Shown here piece by piece: positions 7,662-15,933 of a stretch of DNA of 64,000 nt. Position numbers and translations under genes: made by a program. Each line of letters opens with the position of its first letter. Position 1 is the stretch's first letter. The DNA lies in the NCBI GenBank assembly GCA_027309085.1, contig DAIDDL010000014.1, positions 21,906-85,905 on the forward strand. The letters are read 5' to 3'. The notes beneath the pieces were generated by a model. The model did not search any database, was not told the DNA's origin, and saw only the letters and a program-made list of their open reading frames with translations. The DNA comes from Sulfobacillus sp. GTDB lineage: Bacteria; Bacillota; Sulfobacillia; Sulfobacillales; Sulfobacillaceae.

Positions 7662-8402
7662 ATGCAATTACCGGCGGTCCGTCCACTCGCCGTCCCGTCT
7701 CATTGGCGCACCAGGCCTTCGGCCTGGCCCGGCGTCTCGTGGTCCCTCACGGCAGCTCAGCGCACCGCGTTTTACGGAGCCGTCTGGAACGGCCCGCAGT
7801 GGTTTGTCCAGGCCGTGACTCCGGCCCATATCGTTCTCGAAGCTGGGCACTACTTCGACTGGTTGGCCACGAATCGGCTGCTCACAGGGCCCCTCGCGGC
7901 CTTGCCGCCCGAGGCCCAAACATGGGTGCAAGCCTATCCGTGGTCCGATCCCCCCACCTGGCTGCCCACCGCCCGGATTGCCCTCGCCACGAGTGGCCTC
8001 ATCCAGGATCGCTATGGTCGCTGGCTCTTTGTCCAACCGCCGCGGCGCGCGGGATGGTTCGCCAGCGCTGGCGGCGGGATCACTCCAGAGGATGGCGCGG
8101 ATGCCGCGACGCCCCAGCGGGCGTGGGTGCGCGAGGTGCAAGAAGAACTCGGTATTGCCGTCACGGCGGTAGTCCCCCTCGGCCCCGTCGCCTCCCCCTG
8201 GCATGACGAATGGGTGTGGGGCTTTCTGGCCCGCTGGGAGGGTGTCTGGGAGTCCGCTCCGTGGCAGCACGCCCCAGACGGCGCGTTAGAAGTCGGACGC
8301 GTCCATTGGCAAGCAGCGGACACCCCGTTGTCCTGGCCCCTTAGTCCCGTGGCCGTGTGGCTGTGGGAATCTGTTGTCATGAGACACCCCGTCCTTTCTT
8401 AG
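7662..8402 (+). CDS. Nudix hydrolase
   Basis: A 246-residue protein. Residues ~105-235 form a Nudix domain with the box GGGITPEDGADAATP then RAWVREVQEELG, which carries the metal-binding REVQEE core; the box has an insertion compared with the canonical GX5EX7REUXEEXGU spacing. The first ~100 residues are Trp-rich and not assigned. Nudix enzymes cleave nucleoside diphosphates linked to another group; the substrate cannot be told here. A strong terminator overlaps the stop. Confidence 0.85.
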   Translation: MQLPAVRPLAVPSHWRTRPSAWPGVSWSLTAAQRTAFYGAVWNGPQWFVQAVTPAHIVLEAGHYFDWLATNRLLTGPLAALPPEAQTWVQAYPWSDPPTWLPTARIALATSGLIQDRYGRWLFVQPPRRAGWFASAGGGITPEDGADAATPQRAWVREVQEELGIAVTAVVPLGPVASPWHDEWVWGFLARWEGVWESAPWQHAPDGALEVGRVHWQAADTPLSWPLSPVAVWLWESVVMRHPVLS

Positions 8403-8427
8403 CCCGCCGTCTCCGGCGGGCTTTTTT
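8401..8427 (+). terminator. Rho-independent terminator
   Basis: AGCCCGCC-gtctcc-GGCGGGCT followed by TTTTTT. Confidence 0.85.
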
Positions 8428-8459
8428 CTGCCGTATTCCGAAAGGAGGTGGTGCTTTCT

Positions 8460-9332
8460 ATGACCCTCTCAACTTTTGTCCGCACCCTGGCGTATCCCGC
8501 CCGGCCGCACAAGGCCTCTGGTTTTTCCTTGCAAGCCCTCGATTGGCCTCCCGCTTTATCCCCAGAGGCTGAACGTGCGCTCATGGCCCGCGTCGCTGCC
8601 GGCGACCGGGATGCTCGGGATCAGTTCTTCCAAGCTAACATGCGCCTCGTCTTCTTTGTCATCAAGCGCTATACGGTTCCCGACAGTCTGACTTTCGAGG
8701 ATCTGGTGCAATGGGGCGCGATGGGCCTCTGGGAAGCCATTCACCGCTTCGATCCGACCCGGCAGACCAAGTTTTCGACCTACGCCGTCTTTTGGATCCG
8801 GCAAGCCATTGGCCGCGCTCTCGACAATACCGCGACGCTCATTCGCGTGCCGGTTCATCAGCGACAACGCTTAGCCAGTCGGGACCACCAAGCCGATCCC
8901 GGCCCTCTCACCCCGGCTGATGCCTGCGCTGTGCATGCGATGACGCCACTCCAGTCTTTTGACGCGCCCTTAGACGAGGATGATCCGGATTCCAGTTTGT
9001 ATACAGCGTATCCCGATCCTGCGCTGAATGATCCGCTTGAGCTGGTCACCGCGGCCGATGACGTTCAAGAACAACATCAACTCCTCGCGCAAGCACTAGC
9101 CACGCTCCCCGAACGCACGGCCCGCATTCTCGCCTGGTACACCGGCTGGCCCGATCAGGCACCGCAATCCTTCACGATGATTGCGCGGCGTCTCGGACTC
9201 AGTAGCGAGCGGGTCCGACAAATCGTTCAGCAGGGCTTAGCGCAACTGCGCCAAGCCCCCACGCTGGCCTTACTCGATACGGAAGGAGAGCCTTCGTTAT
9301 GCCTAAAGCTATCTGGCGCGAGGCCGATCTGA
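8460..9332 (+). CDS. RNA polymerase sigma-70 family factor
   Basis: A 290-residue sigma factor. Region 2 is clear (ANMRLVFFVIKRYT, DLVQWGAMGLWEAIHRFDP, KFSTYAVFWIRQAIGRA), with region 3 after it and region 4 at the end (LPERTARILAWYTG ... RRLGLSSERVRQIVQQGLAQLR). The long acidic linker between them (DEDDPDSSLYTAYPD) is unlike housekeeping SigA. It probably directs host polymerase to element promoters. AAAGGAGGTGGTG lies upstream of the ATG at 8460. The following small gene starts inside its 3' end. Confidence 0.93.
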   Translation: MTLSTFVRTLAYPARPHKASGFSLQALDWPPALSPEAERALMARVAAGDRDARDQFFQANMRLVFFVIKRYTVPDSLTFEDLVQWGAMGLWEAIHRFDPTRQTKFSTYAVFWIRQAIGRALDNTATLIRVPVHQRQRLASRDHQADPGPLTPADACAVHAMTPLQSFDAPLDEDDPDSSLYTAYPDPALNDPLELVTAADDVQEQHQLLAQALATLPERTARILAWYTGWPDQAPQSFTMIARRLGLSSERVRQIVQQGLAQLRQAPTLALLDTEGEPSLCLKLSGARPI

Positions 9333-9553
9333 CCCAAATCCGCGCCTGAGTCCACGAGCGCAATGCGCTCGCCCGTGACAATCACGCCTTGCGCCTCGCG
9401 GCGCAAGCGTTGCACATCACGATCAACACGTTTTGGCAAGGCGATTGTGACAAGGCCACGGTCATTCGGGCGCAGTCCCGTCTTGTCAATATTCTACTGT
9501 CGTCGCCGCTTCCCCACGACTCCCTCATATCAGAAAGGATGGATATCCCATGA
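9299..9553 (+). pseudogene. Small gene with an in-frame TGA
   Basis: AGGAGAG precedes the ATG at 9299. The 84-codon frame reads MPKAIWREADLTQIRA, TGA (9347-9349), then VHERNALARDNHALRLAAQA and on to the next gene, whose ATG overlaps the final TGA. The downstream part looks like a real amphipathic helix. A Trp or Arg codon changed by one base would explain the stop. No family recognised. Confidence 0.5.
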
Positions 9554-10440
9554 CGGGACAAGACGCGCAAGCGCTCGTACAAGCCGGCATCGAACGCCTC
9601 ATCGGCGATCCGGCCCAGTGGCTTCAGTGGGCCCAAACGCAGGCTCGGTTTCACCATTACTCTCCCCAAAATATTCTGCTGATTCTCGCCCAGCGGCCTG
9701 ATGCCACCCGCGTAGCTGGATTTCAAACATGGAAGCGCTTAGGACGCTTCGTGCGTCGGGGCGAAAAAGGCATCACCATTCTGGCTCCCATGGTGCGAAA
9801 AAGCTCCGACGCCGTGGAACCAGACGACGTGCCAACCGAAGAACCCACCCGAAAACTCGTCGGCTTTCGGCCCGTCACGGTCTTCGACATCGCCCAAACC
9901 GATGGCGATCCTTTAGAGGATCCGCCCCGTGCGATCGTTCTCACAGGCGATACCTGGCAGCCGGTCCTGACGGGGCTGATCGCCTCCACCGTTCCGGTTC
10001 CTGTGACCTTTGGGGCGTTGCCCCCGGACACGTGGGGCATGTGGCAGCCGGCGCTCGATGGTCACATTACGATCTCCGATGCTGCCGCGCCCAATATGCA
10101 ACTCAAAACGTTGCTGCACGAATGGGCCCACAGCGTCGGCATTCCGGCCGGCACAGCAGTCCCTGTGGACGAGACCGCCCGCGCCGAAGAAGAGGTGATG
10201 GCCGAAACGACCGCGTACATCGTGGGGCAAATCATTGGACTCGATACGCTATCCTATAGTCAGTCCTATGTCGCAGGCTGGAGCGATCGGTCGCCAGAGA
10301 CCGTCCGCCGGGCCCTCAGCGCGATTCATCACCGCGTGCGGGTGATGATGGACGCTATCGCCCATTCGCCTGACCCGTTAGTGCAGACATTAGCCCCCGA
10401 TTGGCGTGAGGCGTCTTCGCCAGCGCAAAAGGTCAGTTAA
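9550..10440 (+). CDS. ArdC-like antirestriction / ssDNA-binding protein with metalloprotease fold
   Basis: A 296-residue protein. The N-terminal half follows the ArdC N-terminal domain (FHHYSPQNILLILAQRP, VAGFQTWKRLGRFVRRGEKG), which binds single-stranded DNA. The C-terminal half carries an HExxH-type motif, LLHEWAHS, and a downstream Glu-rich helix EEEVMAETTAYIVG typical of IrrE/ImmA-like zinc proteases. ArdC proteins protect incoming plasmid DNA from restriction. It follows the sigma factor block and is coupled by ATGA to the broken gene before it. Confidence 0.85.
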   Translation: MTGQDAQALVQAGIERLIGDPAQWLQWAQTQARFHHYSPQNILLILAQRPDATRVAGFQTWKRLGRFVRRGEKGITILAPMVRKSSDAVEPDDVPTEEPTRKLVGFRPVTVFDIAQTDGDPLEDPPRAIVLTGDTWQPVLTGLIASTVPVPVTFGALPPDTWGMWQPALDGHITISDAAAPNMQLKTLLHEWAHSVGIPAGTAVPVDETARAEEEVMAETTAYIVGQIIGLDTLSYSQSYVAGWSDRSPETVRRALSAIHHRVRVMMDAIAHSPDPLVQTLAPDWREASSPAQKVS

Positions 10441-10458
10441 GCACGGAAAGGAGCGCGC

Positions 10459-10665
10459 ATGATTCGCCACAGCCGGGGCAATGCGGCCAAAGATACGAAA
10501 CGCTGTCCGCATTGCGGGTTTGAGAATGCTCTCATCGTGTGGGGCCGCTTAGCTCCGGGCGAAATCCGCTTGGCCCATACGTGCAGTGCCTGCGGGCATC
10601 TGATTATTCTCGATCCGCACCGTTATGCCGCCTTCCTTGCCAGACAGGCGCATGACCGCTCCTAA
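10459..10665 (+). CDS. Zinc-ribbon protein
   Basis: A 68-residue protein with CPHCGF and CSACGH pairs 26 residues apart, a standard zinc ribbon. AAAGGAGCGCGC precedes the ATG. Function unknown. Confidence 0.65.
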   Translation: MIRHSRGNAAKDTKRCPHCGFENALIVWGRLAPGEIRLAHTCSACGHLIILDPHRYAAFLARQAHDRS

Positions 10666-10677
10666 AGCCTCCTATAT

Positions 10678-10695
10678 CCCGCCGTACTCGGCGGG
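10678..10695 (+). terminator. Hairpin
   Basis: CCCGCC-gtactc-GGCGGG with a weak T-rich tail. Confidence 0.5.
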
Positions 10696-10743
10696 AACGG
10701 TTGCTCTTGTCTTTTACTTCTCAAAAACAAGGAGTGTTCTCCC

Positions 10744-11082
10744 ATGTTCCACTGTCCTCGCTGCCATTCTACCGAAAATTTTACCGTCAGCGGCACGGCT
10801 CTGGTCGAGATCTCGGTCTATCAATTCTCAAACGACACGCCGCATCACGCTGTCGATCTTGTCCACGATGTCGTATGGGAAGACGACTCCGCGATCGTGT
10901 GTCGTGCCTGCTTCCACGAGGATACCGCCCGGGCGTTTACGATAGAAGACGCAGAAACTGTAGAATCCGGAGATTCTACCATATCACAGGAAAACACCAC
11001 GCTCACTGCGCGTGATATCAAACACACTATCGCGCTCATTTCTGCCGTCCTTGAATCAGATTTAACCGGTCCCGACGCCTGA
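10744..11082 (+). CDS. Zinc-binding hypothetical protein
   Basis: A 112-residue protein starting MFHCPRCHSTENFTVSG with a second pair CRAC near residue 54, so a split zinc ribbon with a beta-rich insert. The acidic C-terminal half (TARDIKHTIALISAVLESDL) is helical. AAGGAG lies upstream. Confidence 0.62.
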   Translation: MFHCPRCHSTENFTVSGTALVEISVYQFSNDTPHHAVDLVHDVVWEDDSAIVCRACFHEDTARAFTIEDAETVESGDSTISQENTTLTARDIKHTIALISAVLESDLTGPDA

Positions 11083-11116
11083 GTGGCGGCAACCCCCAAA
11101 AAAGGAGCGTGTCTTG

Positions 11117-11317
11117 ATGCACCGCTACTGGATCTACAACGGCACCCTTTATTCCGAAGCAAAAGCCCAACAGCGTCCTTATGTGCGCCGCAAAGGCCTC
11201 GCCATTTGGGCCGCTACGCATGCGGCTGCCATCCGCCAACTCACTATTCTCCAACAGGAACAGGTCTCAGACCCGCGTCTCTATAGAAACGGTCCAGGTG
11301 CTGTGTCATCTTCTTAG
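11117..11317 (+). CDS. Hypothetical protein
   Basis: A 66-residue basic protein (MHRYWIYNGTLYSEAKAQQR...). AAAAAAGGAG stands 10 bases before the ATG. No family recognised. Confidence 0.5.
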   Translation: MHRYWIYNGTLYSEAKAQQRPYVRRKGLAIWAATHAAAIRQLTILQQEQVSDPRLYRNGPGAVSSS

Positions 11318-11402
11318 GCACTGGCCTCAAGACAACAGCACAGCTATTTGTTATGATTTTCTCAAGCGCCGGCGTGGCGTATTCCTTCCGGAGGTGATCC
11401 TT

Positions 11403-11585
11403 GTGACGACAGAGGCTCTCGACGACTTATTACACGCGTTGCCCGATACGCATGCGACGGATGTGCTCACCTTCTACCTCCACGGACTCCACCCCGGCGA
11501 CGGTCCAGTGGATGCGGAGACCGTGCGGGCGTGGCTCGATGACCTCCATCAGCATCTCACGACCCTTCTGCAGGTCTTACCCTAA
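11403..11585 (+). CDS. Hypothetical acidic protein (GTG start)
   Basis: A 60-residue acidic helical protein (VTTEALDDLLHALPDTHATD...). An optimal GGAGGTGAT site lies 4 bases before the GTG at 11403, which fixes the start even though the frame is open far upstream. No family recognised. Confidence 0.5.
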   Translation: MTTEALDDLLHALPDTHATDVLTFYLHGLHPGDGPVDAETVRAWLDDLHQHLTTLLQVLP

Positions 11586-11610
11586 CGTATCATTCACCGC
11601 GGCAGGACGT

Positions 11611-11640
11611 GCCCGGCCCGTGTACTGAGGGCCGGGCTTT
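11611..11640 (+). terminator. Terminator hairpin
   Basis: GCCCGGCCC-gtgtactga-GGGCCGGGC followed by TTT. Confidence 0.65.
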
Positions 11641-11674
11641 GTCACGGAGATCTGATGCAAAAAGGAGAAAACCT

Positions 11675-11959
11675 ATGGTCCATGTGCTCAAAATCTGGCC
11701 TGAAGACTTCCAGCCGGTGCTCACCGGGGCCAAAGCGATTGAGTTGCGGTCGGAAGCGGATCGGACGTTTGCCGTGGGCGATACCCTCCTGCTGCGTGAA
11801 TATGTGCCCGACACCTCCCCGCCGTATACGGGGCGCACGGTTGCCGTCGTCGTTACACACATTGTGCGTGACCCGTCGGGTTCCTGGCTCGCTCCGCACG
11901 TGGCTGCGCTCTCTATTCGGCCATATTTCGCTCGTCATCCCGAGTTACCCGGCCTCTAG
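11675..11959 (+). CDS. DUF3850 (ASCH-like) protein
   Basis: A 94-residue protein with the DUF3850 layout: HVLKIWPEDFQPVLTGAKAI, ELRSEADRTFAVGDTLLLRE, Y-T-G-R and a terminal HVAALSIRP. The family adopts the ASCH/PUA-like fold and is thought to bind RNA or modified nucleotides. AAAAAGGAG precedes the ATG. A longer paralogue lies at 19368. Confidence 0.82.
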   Translation: MVHVLKIWPEDFQPVLTGAKAIELRSEADRTFAVGDTLLLREYVPDTSPPYTGRTVAVVVTHIVRDPSGSWLAPHVAALSIRPYFARHPELPGL

Positions 11960-12008
11960 GGCCGGGCCGTGTCGTGCTGTGATCTTTCCGAAAGGACGGG
12001 AATACGCG

Positions 12009-12305
12009 ATGTCAGATGCTTCCCTCATTCATTTGGACGTGGCCGCGTGGTGCGGCACGACGACTCTTGGTCAGCGGCCACCCGCCCGGCTCTTACGCGC
12101 CTGTCTTGAGGACATCGTGCACGAGGGCAAGACGGTTGTTTGCGATTTCGCTCACGTAGACGTTCTCACCAGCGCATTTATGGATGAGTGCTTCGGCAAG
12201 CTCTGGGACCACTTTCCGCATGACCAGCTTCGCGTCCAGCTTCGGATTCAGCATCTTACCGGGAATAACCGGGCGATCTGGCGGTTTGTGCTGGCGCATC
12301 GTTAA
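12009..12305 (+). CDS. STAS-like DUF4325 protein
   Basis: A 98-residue protein with the DUF4325 core VVCDFAHVDVLTSAFMDECF followed by GKLW, a STAS-like fold known from anti-anti-sigma type regulators. AAAGGACGGG precedes the ATG at 12009. A 14-codon relic of a second copy's C-terminus lies at 14201-14242. Confidence 0.8.
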   Translation: MSDASLIHLDVAAWCGTTTLGQRPPARLLRACLEDIVHEGKTVVCDFAHVDVLTSAFMDECFGKLWDHFPHDQLRVQLRIQHLTGNNRAIWRFVLAHR

Positions 12306-12369
12306 TCCTAAGCACTTGTTGGGTCATAATATAATCTAGGGGATACTCAAAATACGAGGTGAGAATGAA

Positions 12370-13221
12370 TTGAAATGGGAACACATCGAAGCCGCTGCTA
12401 AAAAACGTGAAGTCCCCACTATCTGGATGTTTCGCGAACTGTGGCAACGTATGGTATTGGCCACCATCATGAGCATGGATACAACCCATCGTATCGTGTT
12501 CCAAGGCGGTACGGCTTTACGATTATGTTATGGCAACACACGATTTTCCGAAGACTTGGACTTTGTGATGAATCAGAGGTCTTTACCGTATTCGTTATCG
12601 GAACCTATTCTTCCGTTTCATCAAATCGTCGAACAGATGCGTCCTATGCTTCCTCACCCTTCTAATATCACATGGAAAATTCAAAAAGCTACACCGACCC
12701 TGCAACGCACGGTTTTAACGGCCCAGCTTCCCGACAGTACGAACGTACGTCTGCATCTTGAATTTGTTACCGTGCCAAGCTATGATCCTAGAATATTGAC
12801 TCTTTCATCTCTGCGCGATTCTCAACCGATTGTCGTTGAAAGTCGTGAAGAAATTTTAGCGGATAAAATTGTGGCGTTGGGCCTTCGACCTTATATTAAA
12901 GGTCGTGACATTTGGGATGTGGCATTTTTACAAGCATCTCATGTTCCCGTACATGTTGATTGGATCCTACAAAAGGTTCAGGATTACGGTGCTCAATCTC
13001 TGGTCTTTTACCAAAATCTTGTGCAACGTCGCCAGATATTACAAAACCCTGAGACCCTCATGCAATTTCGTCAAGAATTGTCACGATTCATTGCGCCTCA
13101 ACAGGTCGCCACATTGGATAGCCAACAGGCGTGGGCCCAGATGACTCAACAGTGTGTCGACATGATCCAGAACACTACGGCTCATTTCACAGGACCTCGG
13201 AGAGGAGGACCGCATCGATGA
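12370..13221 (+). CDS. AbiEii/AbiGii-type nucleotidyltransferase toxin
   Basis: A 283-residue protein with the family motif FQGGTALRLCYGN then RFSEDLDFV, where the GG-T and D-x-D residues form the nucleotidyltransferase active site. AbiEii toxins inactivate tRNA by adding nucleotides and act in phage abortive infection. GAGGTGAG lies 7 bases before a TTG start at 12370. Its TGA overlaps the ATG of the next gene. The DNA is visibly AT-richer than its neighbours, suggesting recent transfer. Confidence 0.88.
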   Translation: MKWEHIEAAAKKREVPTIWMFRELWQRMVLATIMSMDTTHRIVFQGGTALRLCYGNTRFSEDLDFVMNQRSLPYSLSEPILPFHQIVEQMRPMLPHPSNITWKIQKATPTLQRTVLTAQLPDSTNVRLHLEFVTVPSYDPRILTLSSLRDSQPIVVESREEILADKIVALGLRPYIKGRDIWDVAFLQASHVPVHVDWILQKVQDYGAQSLVFYQNLVQRRQILQNPETLMQFRQELSRFIAPQQVATLDSQQAWAQMTQQCVDMIQNTTAHFTGPRRGGPHR

Positions 13222-13874
13222 ACACACCAACCCTTCAGCAATGGCTTCATGAACAACCCCAGCGCATTCTGTTGACTGCGGAGATTGCTCGTGCCCGAGG
13301 AGAGTCTGTCGATTTCACGCATGGTCTTCTTGCCTCGTGCCGAGACCCCCTACCGCTATTTCACGTCGGAGATCGTTGGGTCAATCCTTGGACGACAGAC
13401 AATCCGGAAACAATTGTTCCTCTCTTATATCCGGATGGGTATGTCTCGCTCGAATGGGCTCTCGCCCGGTGGGGCTGTTTGTCCCAGCAACCGACAGTCT
13501 TAAGTGTGGTGACGCCGTCTGCTGTCCCGCATGATCCGCAAGCTGTCACGCATCGCTGGTCATTGGAGTGCCTTTCGCCGTTATCGAATCGGCATCCCGC
13601 CCCGATCCTCACCGCCGAAAACGTGCCCGTGGCCACCGCCGCCTACGCGTTAATCGACTGGGCCTATCATCGCTGGCTGCAACCCGGCGCCTCTCTCTCT
13701 CTTTTGCAAAGTTTTTTGGACGATTGTGACCGCGACGTCGTGGACGACGATCTCATCGCTTTACAGCAATATGCGGACCCCCTCATTCGTCAATTAGCCG
13801 CCACTATCATTCGCCAGTGGCCTGACGACAGCCATGTCTTCGTGGCTCCATTCAACACTACTCGACAGCCTTAA
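13218..13874 (+). CDS. AbiEi-like antitoxin
   Basis: A 218-residue protein. The N-terminus looks like a winged helix (LQQWLHEQPQRILLTAEIAR) and the segment YPDGYVSLEWALARWGCLSQ then VLSVVT matches AbiEi antitoxin/regulators. It is coupled to the toxin by ATGA. In known abiE operons the antitoxin gene comes first; here the order is reversed. It likely represses the operon and neutralises the toxin. Confidence 0.72.
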   Translation: MNTPTLQQWLHEQPQRILLTAEIARARGESVDFTHGLLASCRDPLPLFHVGDRWVNPWTTDNPETIVPLLYPDGYVSLEWALARWGCLSQQPTVLSVVTPSAVPHDPQAVTHRWSLECLSPLSNRHPAPILTAENVPVATAAYALIDWAYHRWLQPGASLSLLQSFLDDCDRDVVDDDLIALQQYADPLIRQLAATIIRQWPDDSHVFVAPFNTTRQP

Positions 13875-13925
13875 GTACACACTCTCTCGCGTGTGAGTCC
13901 ACTCAGTTTGAAAGGAGCGCACCCT

Positions 13926-14186
13926 ATGAAAATCAGCCTAAACAATGAGACGGTTTTTGATACGGATGACCTGACCGACACCCTCCACGATCTCTTTGCC
14001 CGTTTGGCCCCGGCTACCGCATTGTCGCCAGAAGCCTTAACCCATTTTGATGATGTCACCTTACGATCGTTATTACGCCGCACCACGGTGAAACGCGACA
14101 TGGTCAACGACGCCATTGCTCTCATCCAAGAGGAGCAAGCACGCCGACACGCTTCCTCTTCATCGAATGTTCCAGACAAACTCTAA
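13926..14186 (+). CDS. Hypothetical protein
   Basis: An 86-residue acidic helical protein (MKISLNNETVFDTDDLTDTL...). AAAGGAG precedes the ATG at 13926. No family recognised. Confidence 0.55.
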   Translation: MKISLNNETVFDTDDLTDTLHDLFARLAPATALSPEALTHFDDVTLRSLLRRTTVKRDMVNDAIALIQEEQARRHASSSSNVPDKL

Positions 14187-14200
14187 AGCCTTCTCTTGCC

Positions 14201-14242
14201 GGCAATCACCGGGCGACCTGGCGGTTTGCCTTGGCGCCTCGG
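14201..14242 (+). pseudogene. Relic of a DUF4325 gene C-terminus
   Basis: The frame reads GNHRATWRFALAPR, matching the C-terminus GNNRAIWRFVLAHR of the DUF4325 protein at 12009-12305, and DNA identity is also high. The rest of the second copy is gone. Confidence 0.65.
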
Positions 14243-14275
14243 GATCTTTCCCCAGTTCCCTAGAACGAGGTGTGG

Positions 14276-14470
14276 ATGATGCCAGATGATCCTCAGCAGC
14301 TTCCACTTCTCGGCGTGGCCTTTAAGTGCCACGAGTGCGGCCTGGTCTTCCGGTTAGCCTCGCTGGATGACGATCCCACGACGTCGTCCGGGTGTTGTCC
14401 CTTATGCGGGGGGCGACAGTGGAATATCTATGGCAAATACGTCAACGGACAGATCGTGCGTCTCGTTTGA
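14276..14470 (+). CDS. Zinc-ribbon protein
   Basis: A 64-residue protein with CHECG and CPLCGG pairs. GAGG lies 6 bases before ATG 14276; GTG 14270 and ATG 14279 are alternatives. Function unknown. Confidence 0.6.
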   Translation: MMPDDPQQLPLLGVAFKCHECGLVFRLASLDDDPTTSSGCCPLCGGRQWNIYGKYVNGQIVRLV

Positions 14471-14557
14471 TGGCTTCTCATCGGCACCAGGACGCTTATA
14501 AATAGTCTCTGGCCCGATCGCCGTTTAGACGGTGCAAAAAAATGAGCTGGGTGCGAT

Positions 14558-14579
14558 AGCCGCCCCTTTTCGGGCGGCT
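14558..14579 (+). terminator. Strong hairpin before structured-RNA block 1
   Basis: AGCCGCCC-cttttc-GGGCGGCT. A similar CCGCCC/GGGCGG hairpin (15901-15916) precedes the second copy of the block. Confidence 0.6.
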
Positions 14580-14608
14580 CTGGATGTTTGATAGAGTTTT
14601 GTCCCATC

Positions 14609-14745
14609 CATGGCGCCGTCCGGCGAGATGACGGACGCGGCCTCGGAGCGGCTCCCTGTGTTGAGTACCTCCGCGGTCGGCCACGCATCGTCTGGGTTCT
14701 TCGAGAACACCTGGTGCGTGAGCCGGGGCAGGACCGGCCGCCATG
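14609..14745 (+). ncRNA. tRNA-like structured RNA X, copy 1
   Basis: The ends pair as an acceptor-like stem, CATGGCG with CGCCATG. Next comes a D-arm-like stem GTCCG/CGGAC around the loop GCGAGATGA. A stem CGGAG/CTCCG with a 20-base loop, a long arm CACGCA/TGCGTG and a last hairpin CCGG-GGCAGGA-CCGG follow. The second copy (15934) keeps the acceptor, D-loop and last hairpin but changes both sides of the D-stem. Too long and with too odd a T-loop for a normal tRNA. Confidence 0.5.
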
Positions 14746-14832
14746 CCTATCCGACATGCGTTGAATACTCTCTCGCCTTTTCGAGGGACGACGCGCCACC
14801 TCGGCGCTAGGTGCATGCCGGTTGTGTTTTAA

Positions 14833-14912
14833 GACTGGTGGATGCTCGCACCCTGCGTGGAGCGGGTATCCCCGCGGCTGGCCATTCGGTGGCCGGTCGC
14901 GGCCCTCCAGTC
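14833..14912 (+). ncRNA. Structured RNA Y, copy 1
   Basis: Eighty bases closed by GACTGG/CCAGTC. Inside are a long hairpin (GGATGCTCGCACC, loop CTGCGT, GGAGCGGGTATCC; one mismatch) and a second hairpin CTGGCCA-ttcgg-TGGCCGG. An equally long copy at 16300 shows compensatory changes in the first stem (T-A here, C-G there). Possibly a degenerate tRNA-like RNA; function unknown. Confidence 0.55.
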
Positions 14913-14929
14913 GAACAATAAAAACATTC

Positions 14930-15020
14930 AGGCCCGTCGTTCAACGACAGGACAGCGGTCCCCCCCGAAAGGGACTGACGCAAAACCGCCGATGGGGGTG
15001 CGACTCCCGCCGGGTCTCCA
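14930..15020 (+). ncRNA. tRNA-Trp-like RNA with enlarged anticodon loop
   Basis: Acceptor AGGCCCG/CGGGTCT, D-stem GTTC/GGAC and anticodon stem GCGGT/ACCGC align with the tRNA-Trp at 16416, and CCA is encoded at the end. The 7-base anticodon loop is replaced by about 25 bases that can form GTCCC/GGGAC. The T-loop reads TGCGACT instead of TTCGACT and no discriminator base is left. Probably a decayed or repurposed tRNA. Confidence 0.45.
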
Positions 15021-15108
15021 ATTTTTCACGATTCGTAGCATACTTGACCATCCTTCTGCATACAATGGCCGTAAGCGATTGTTGACAAGCTCGGAAGGAT
15101 AGCCCATT

Positions 15109-15297
15109 ATGAGAAAAAAGAGGAAGCTCAAAAGGGGGGCGCGAAAAATGGCGAAGCCAGTGAAGATCCAGGAACGAGTTGACGTTCAGCAGGTCACCAT
15201 TCCCCCGGCTTCAGAGGTCAATGCGGCTTTTATGAAGGTCGGCGATGCCATCCAAAAGCGCCACATCGAGGCGTTCAAGCGATTGGCCGATCAATAA
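15109..15297 (+). CDS. Antitoxin of a Phd/Doc-like pair
   Basis: A 62-residue basic protein directly upstream of a Doc toxin and overlapping it by one base (TAATG). The N-terminal MRKKRKLKRGARK is strongly basic; the C-terminal helix (VNAAFMKVGDAIQKRHIEAF) is suited to binding the toxin. It shows no clear Phd fold, so the antitoxin role rests on context. GGAAGGAT precedes the ATG. Confidence 0.6.
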   Translation: MRKKRKLKRGARKMAKPVKIQERVDVQQVTIPPASEVNAAFMKVGDAIQKRHIEAFKRLADQ

Positions 15298-15725
15298 TGC
15301 GTTGGGTGTCGCTCACAGAAGCCATCCTGTTCCAAGAACGGGTGGTTGGGGATACCGGTGGATCCATCGGAGTCCTCGATCAAGGAAAATTGGAGGCCGC
15401 CATTGCGCGGCCTCTCACTGTGGTATTCGACTACGAGCCCTTTCCGACGCCGGCTTTGAAGGTGGCGGCGCTCATTGAGAGTATCATTACTACCCACCCC
15501 TTTCTCGATGGCAATAAGCGAACGGCGATGCGGTTGGGATTGGCGCTTTTGGAGTTCAATTTCCCGCGGACTGGGACCGCGTCAGATGTCGACATTGAAG
15601 CTATCGCCGTCGGGGTGGCTGAAGGAACAGTGGCTTTTCCAGAAGTTGCGCGATGGCTCGAAGGGCTTTACATGTGCTCGAACCCGACGCCTGTCGAATG
15701 TGACCCTTCGGATATAGGCCCTTAA
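15297..15725 (+). CDS. doc: Doc-family (Fic fold) toxin
   Basis: A 142-residue protein with the Fic/Doc catalytic motif HPFLDGNKRTAMRLG (about residues 63-77), in which His, Asn, Lys and Arg form the active site. Doc toxins of the death-on-curing family phosphorylate EF-Tu and stop translation. Length and motif position fit that family. It is cotranscribed with its likely antitoxin and probably stabilises the element. Confidence 0.9.
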   Translation: MRWVSLTEAILFQERVVGDTGGSIGVLDQGKLEAAIARPLTVVFDYEPFPTPALKVAALIESIITTHPFLDGNKRTAMRLGLALLEFNFPRTGTASDVDIEAIAVGVAEGTVAFPEVARWLEGLYMCSNPTPVECDPSDIGP

Positions 15726-15933
15726 TTCCTTTCGTGCAACACTTCTTTAAACCTCCGCGGCCCTAAAAGCTGGGACTTTAGGCCCGATTGTGGCCCGTTC
15801 ACTCGGTCAAAAATTCCCGCGTATGGAAATCACGAATCGCGGCCTCTTATCCTTCCTCTGCTAATTGTGCGACAATCATACCGTCTGATCCTCTCATACA
15901 CCGCCCTATCGGGCGGCGTGTCGTTTGTCCTAT

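Noticed and set aside
14930..15020. RNA Z copy 1 as a suppressor tRNA reading TGA
   Set aside because: No anticodon TCA can be placed in its enlarged loop and U33 is missing.
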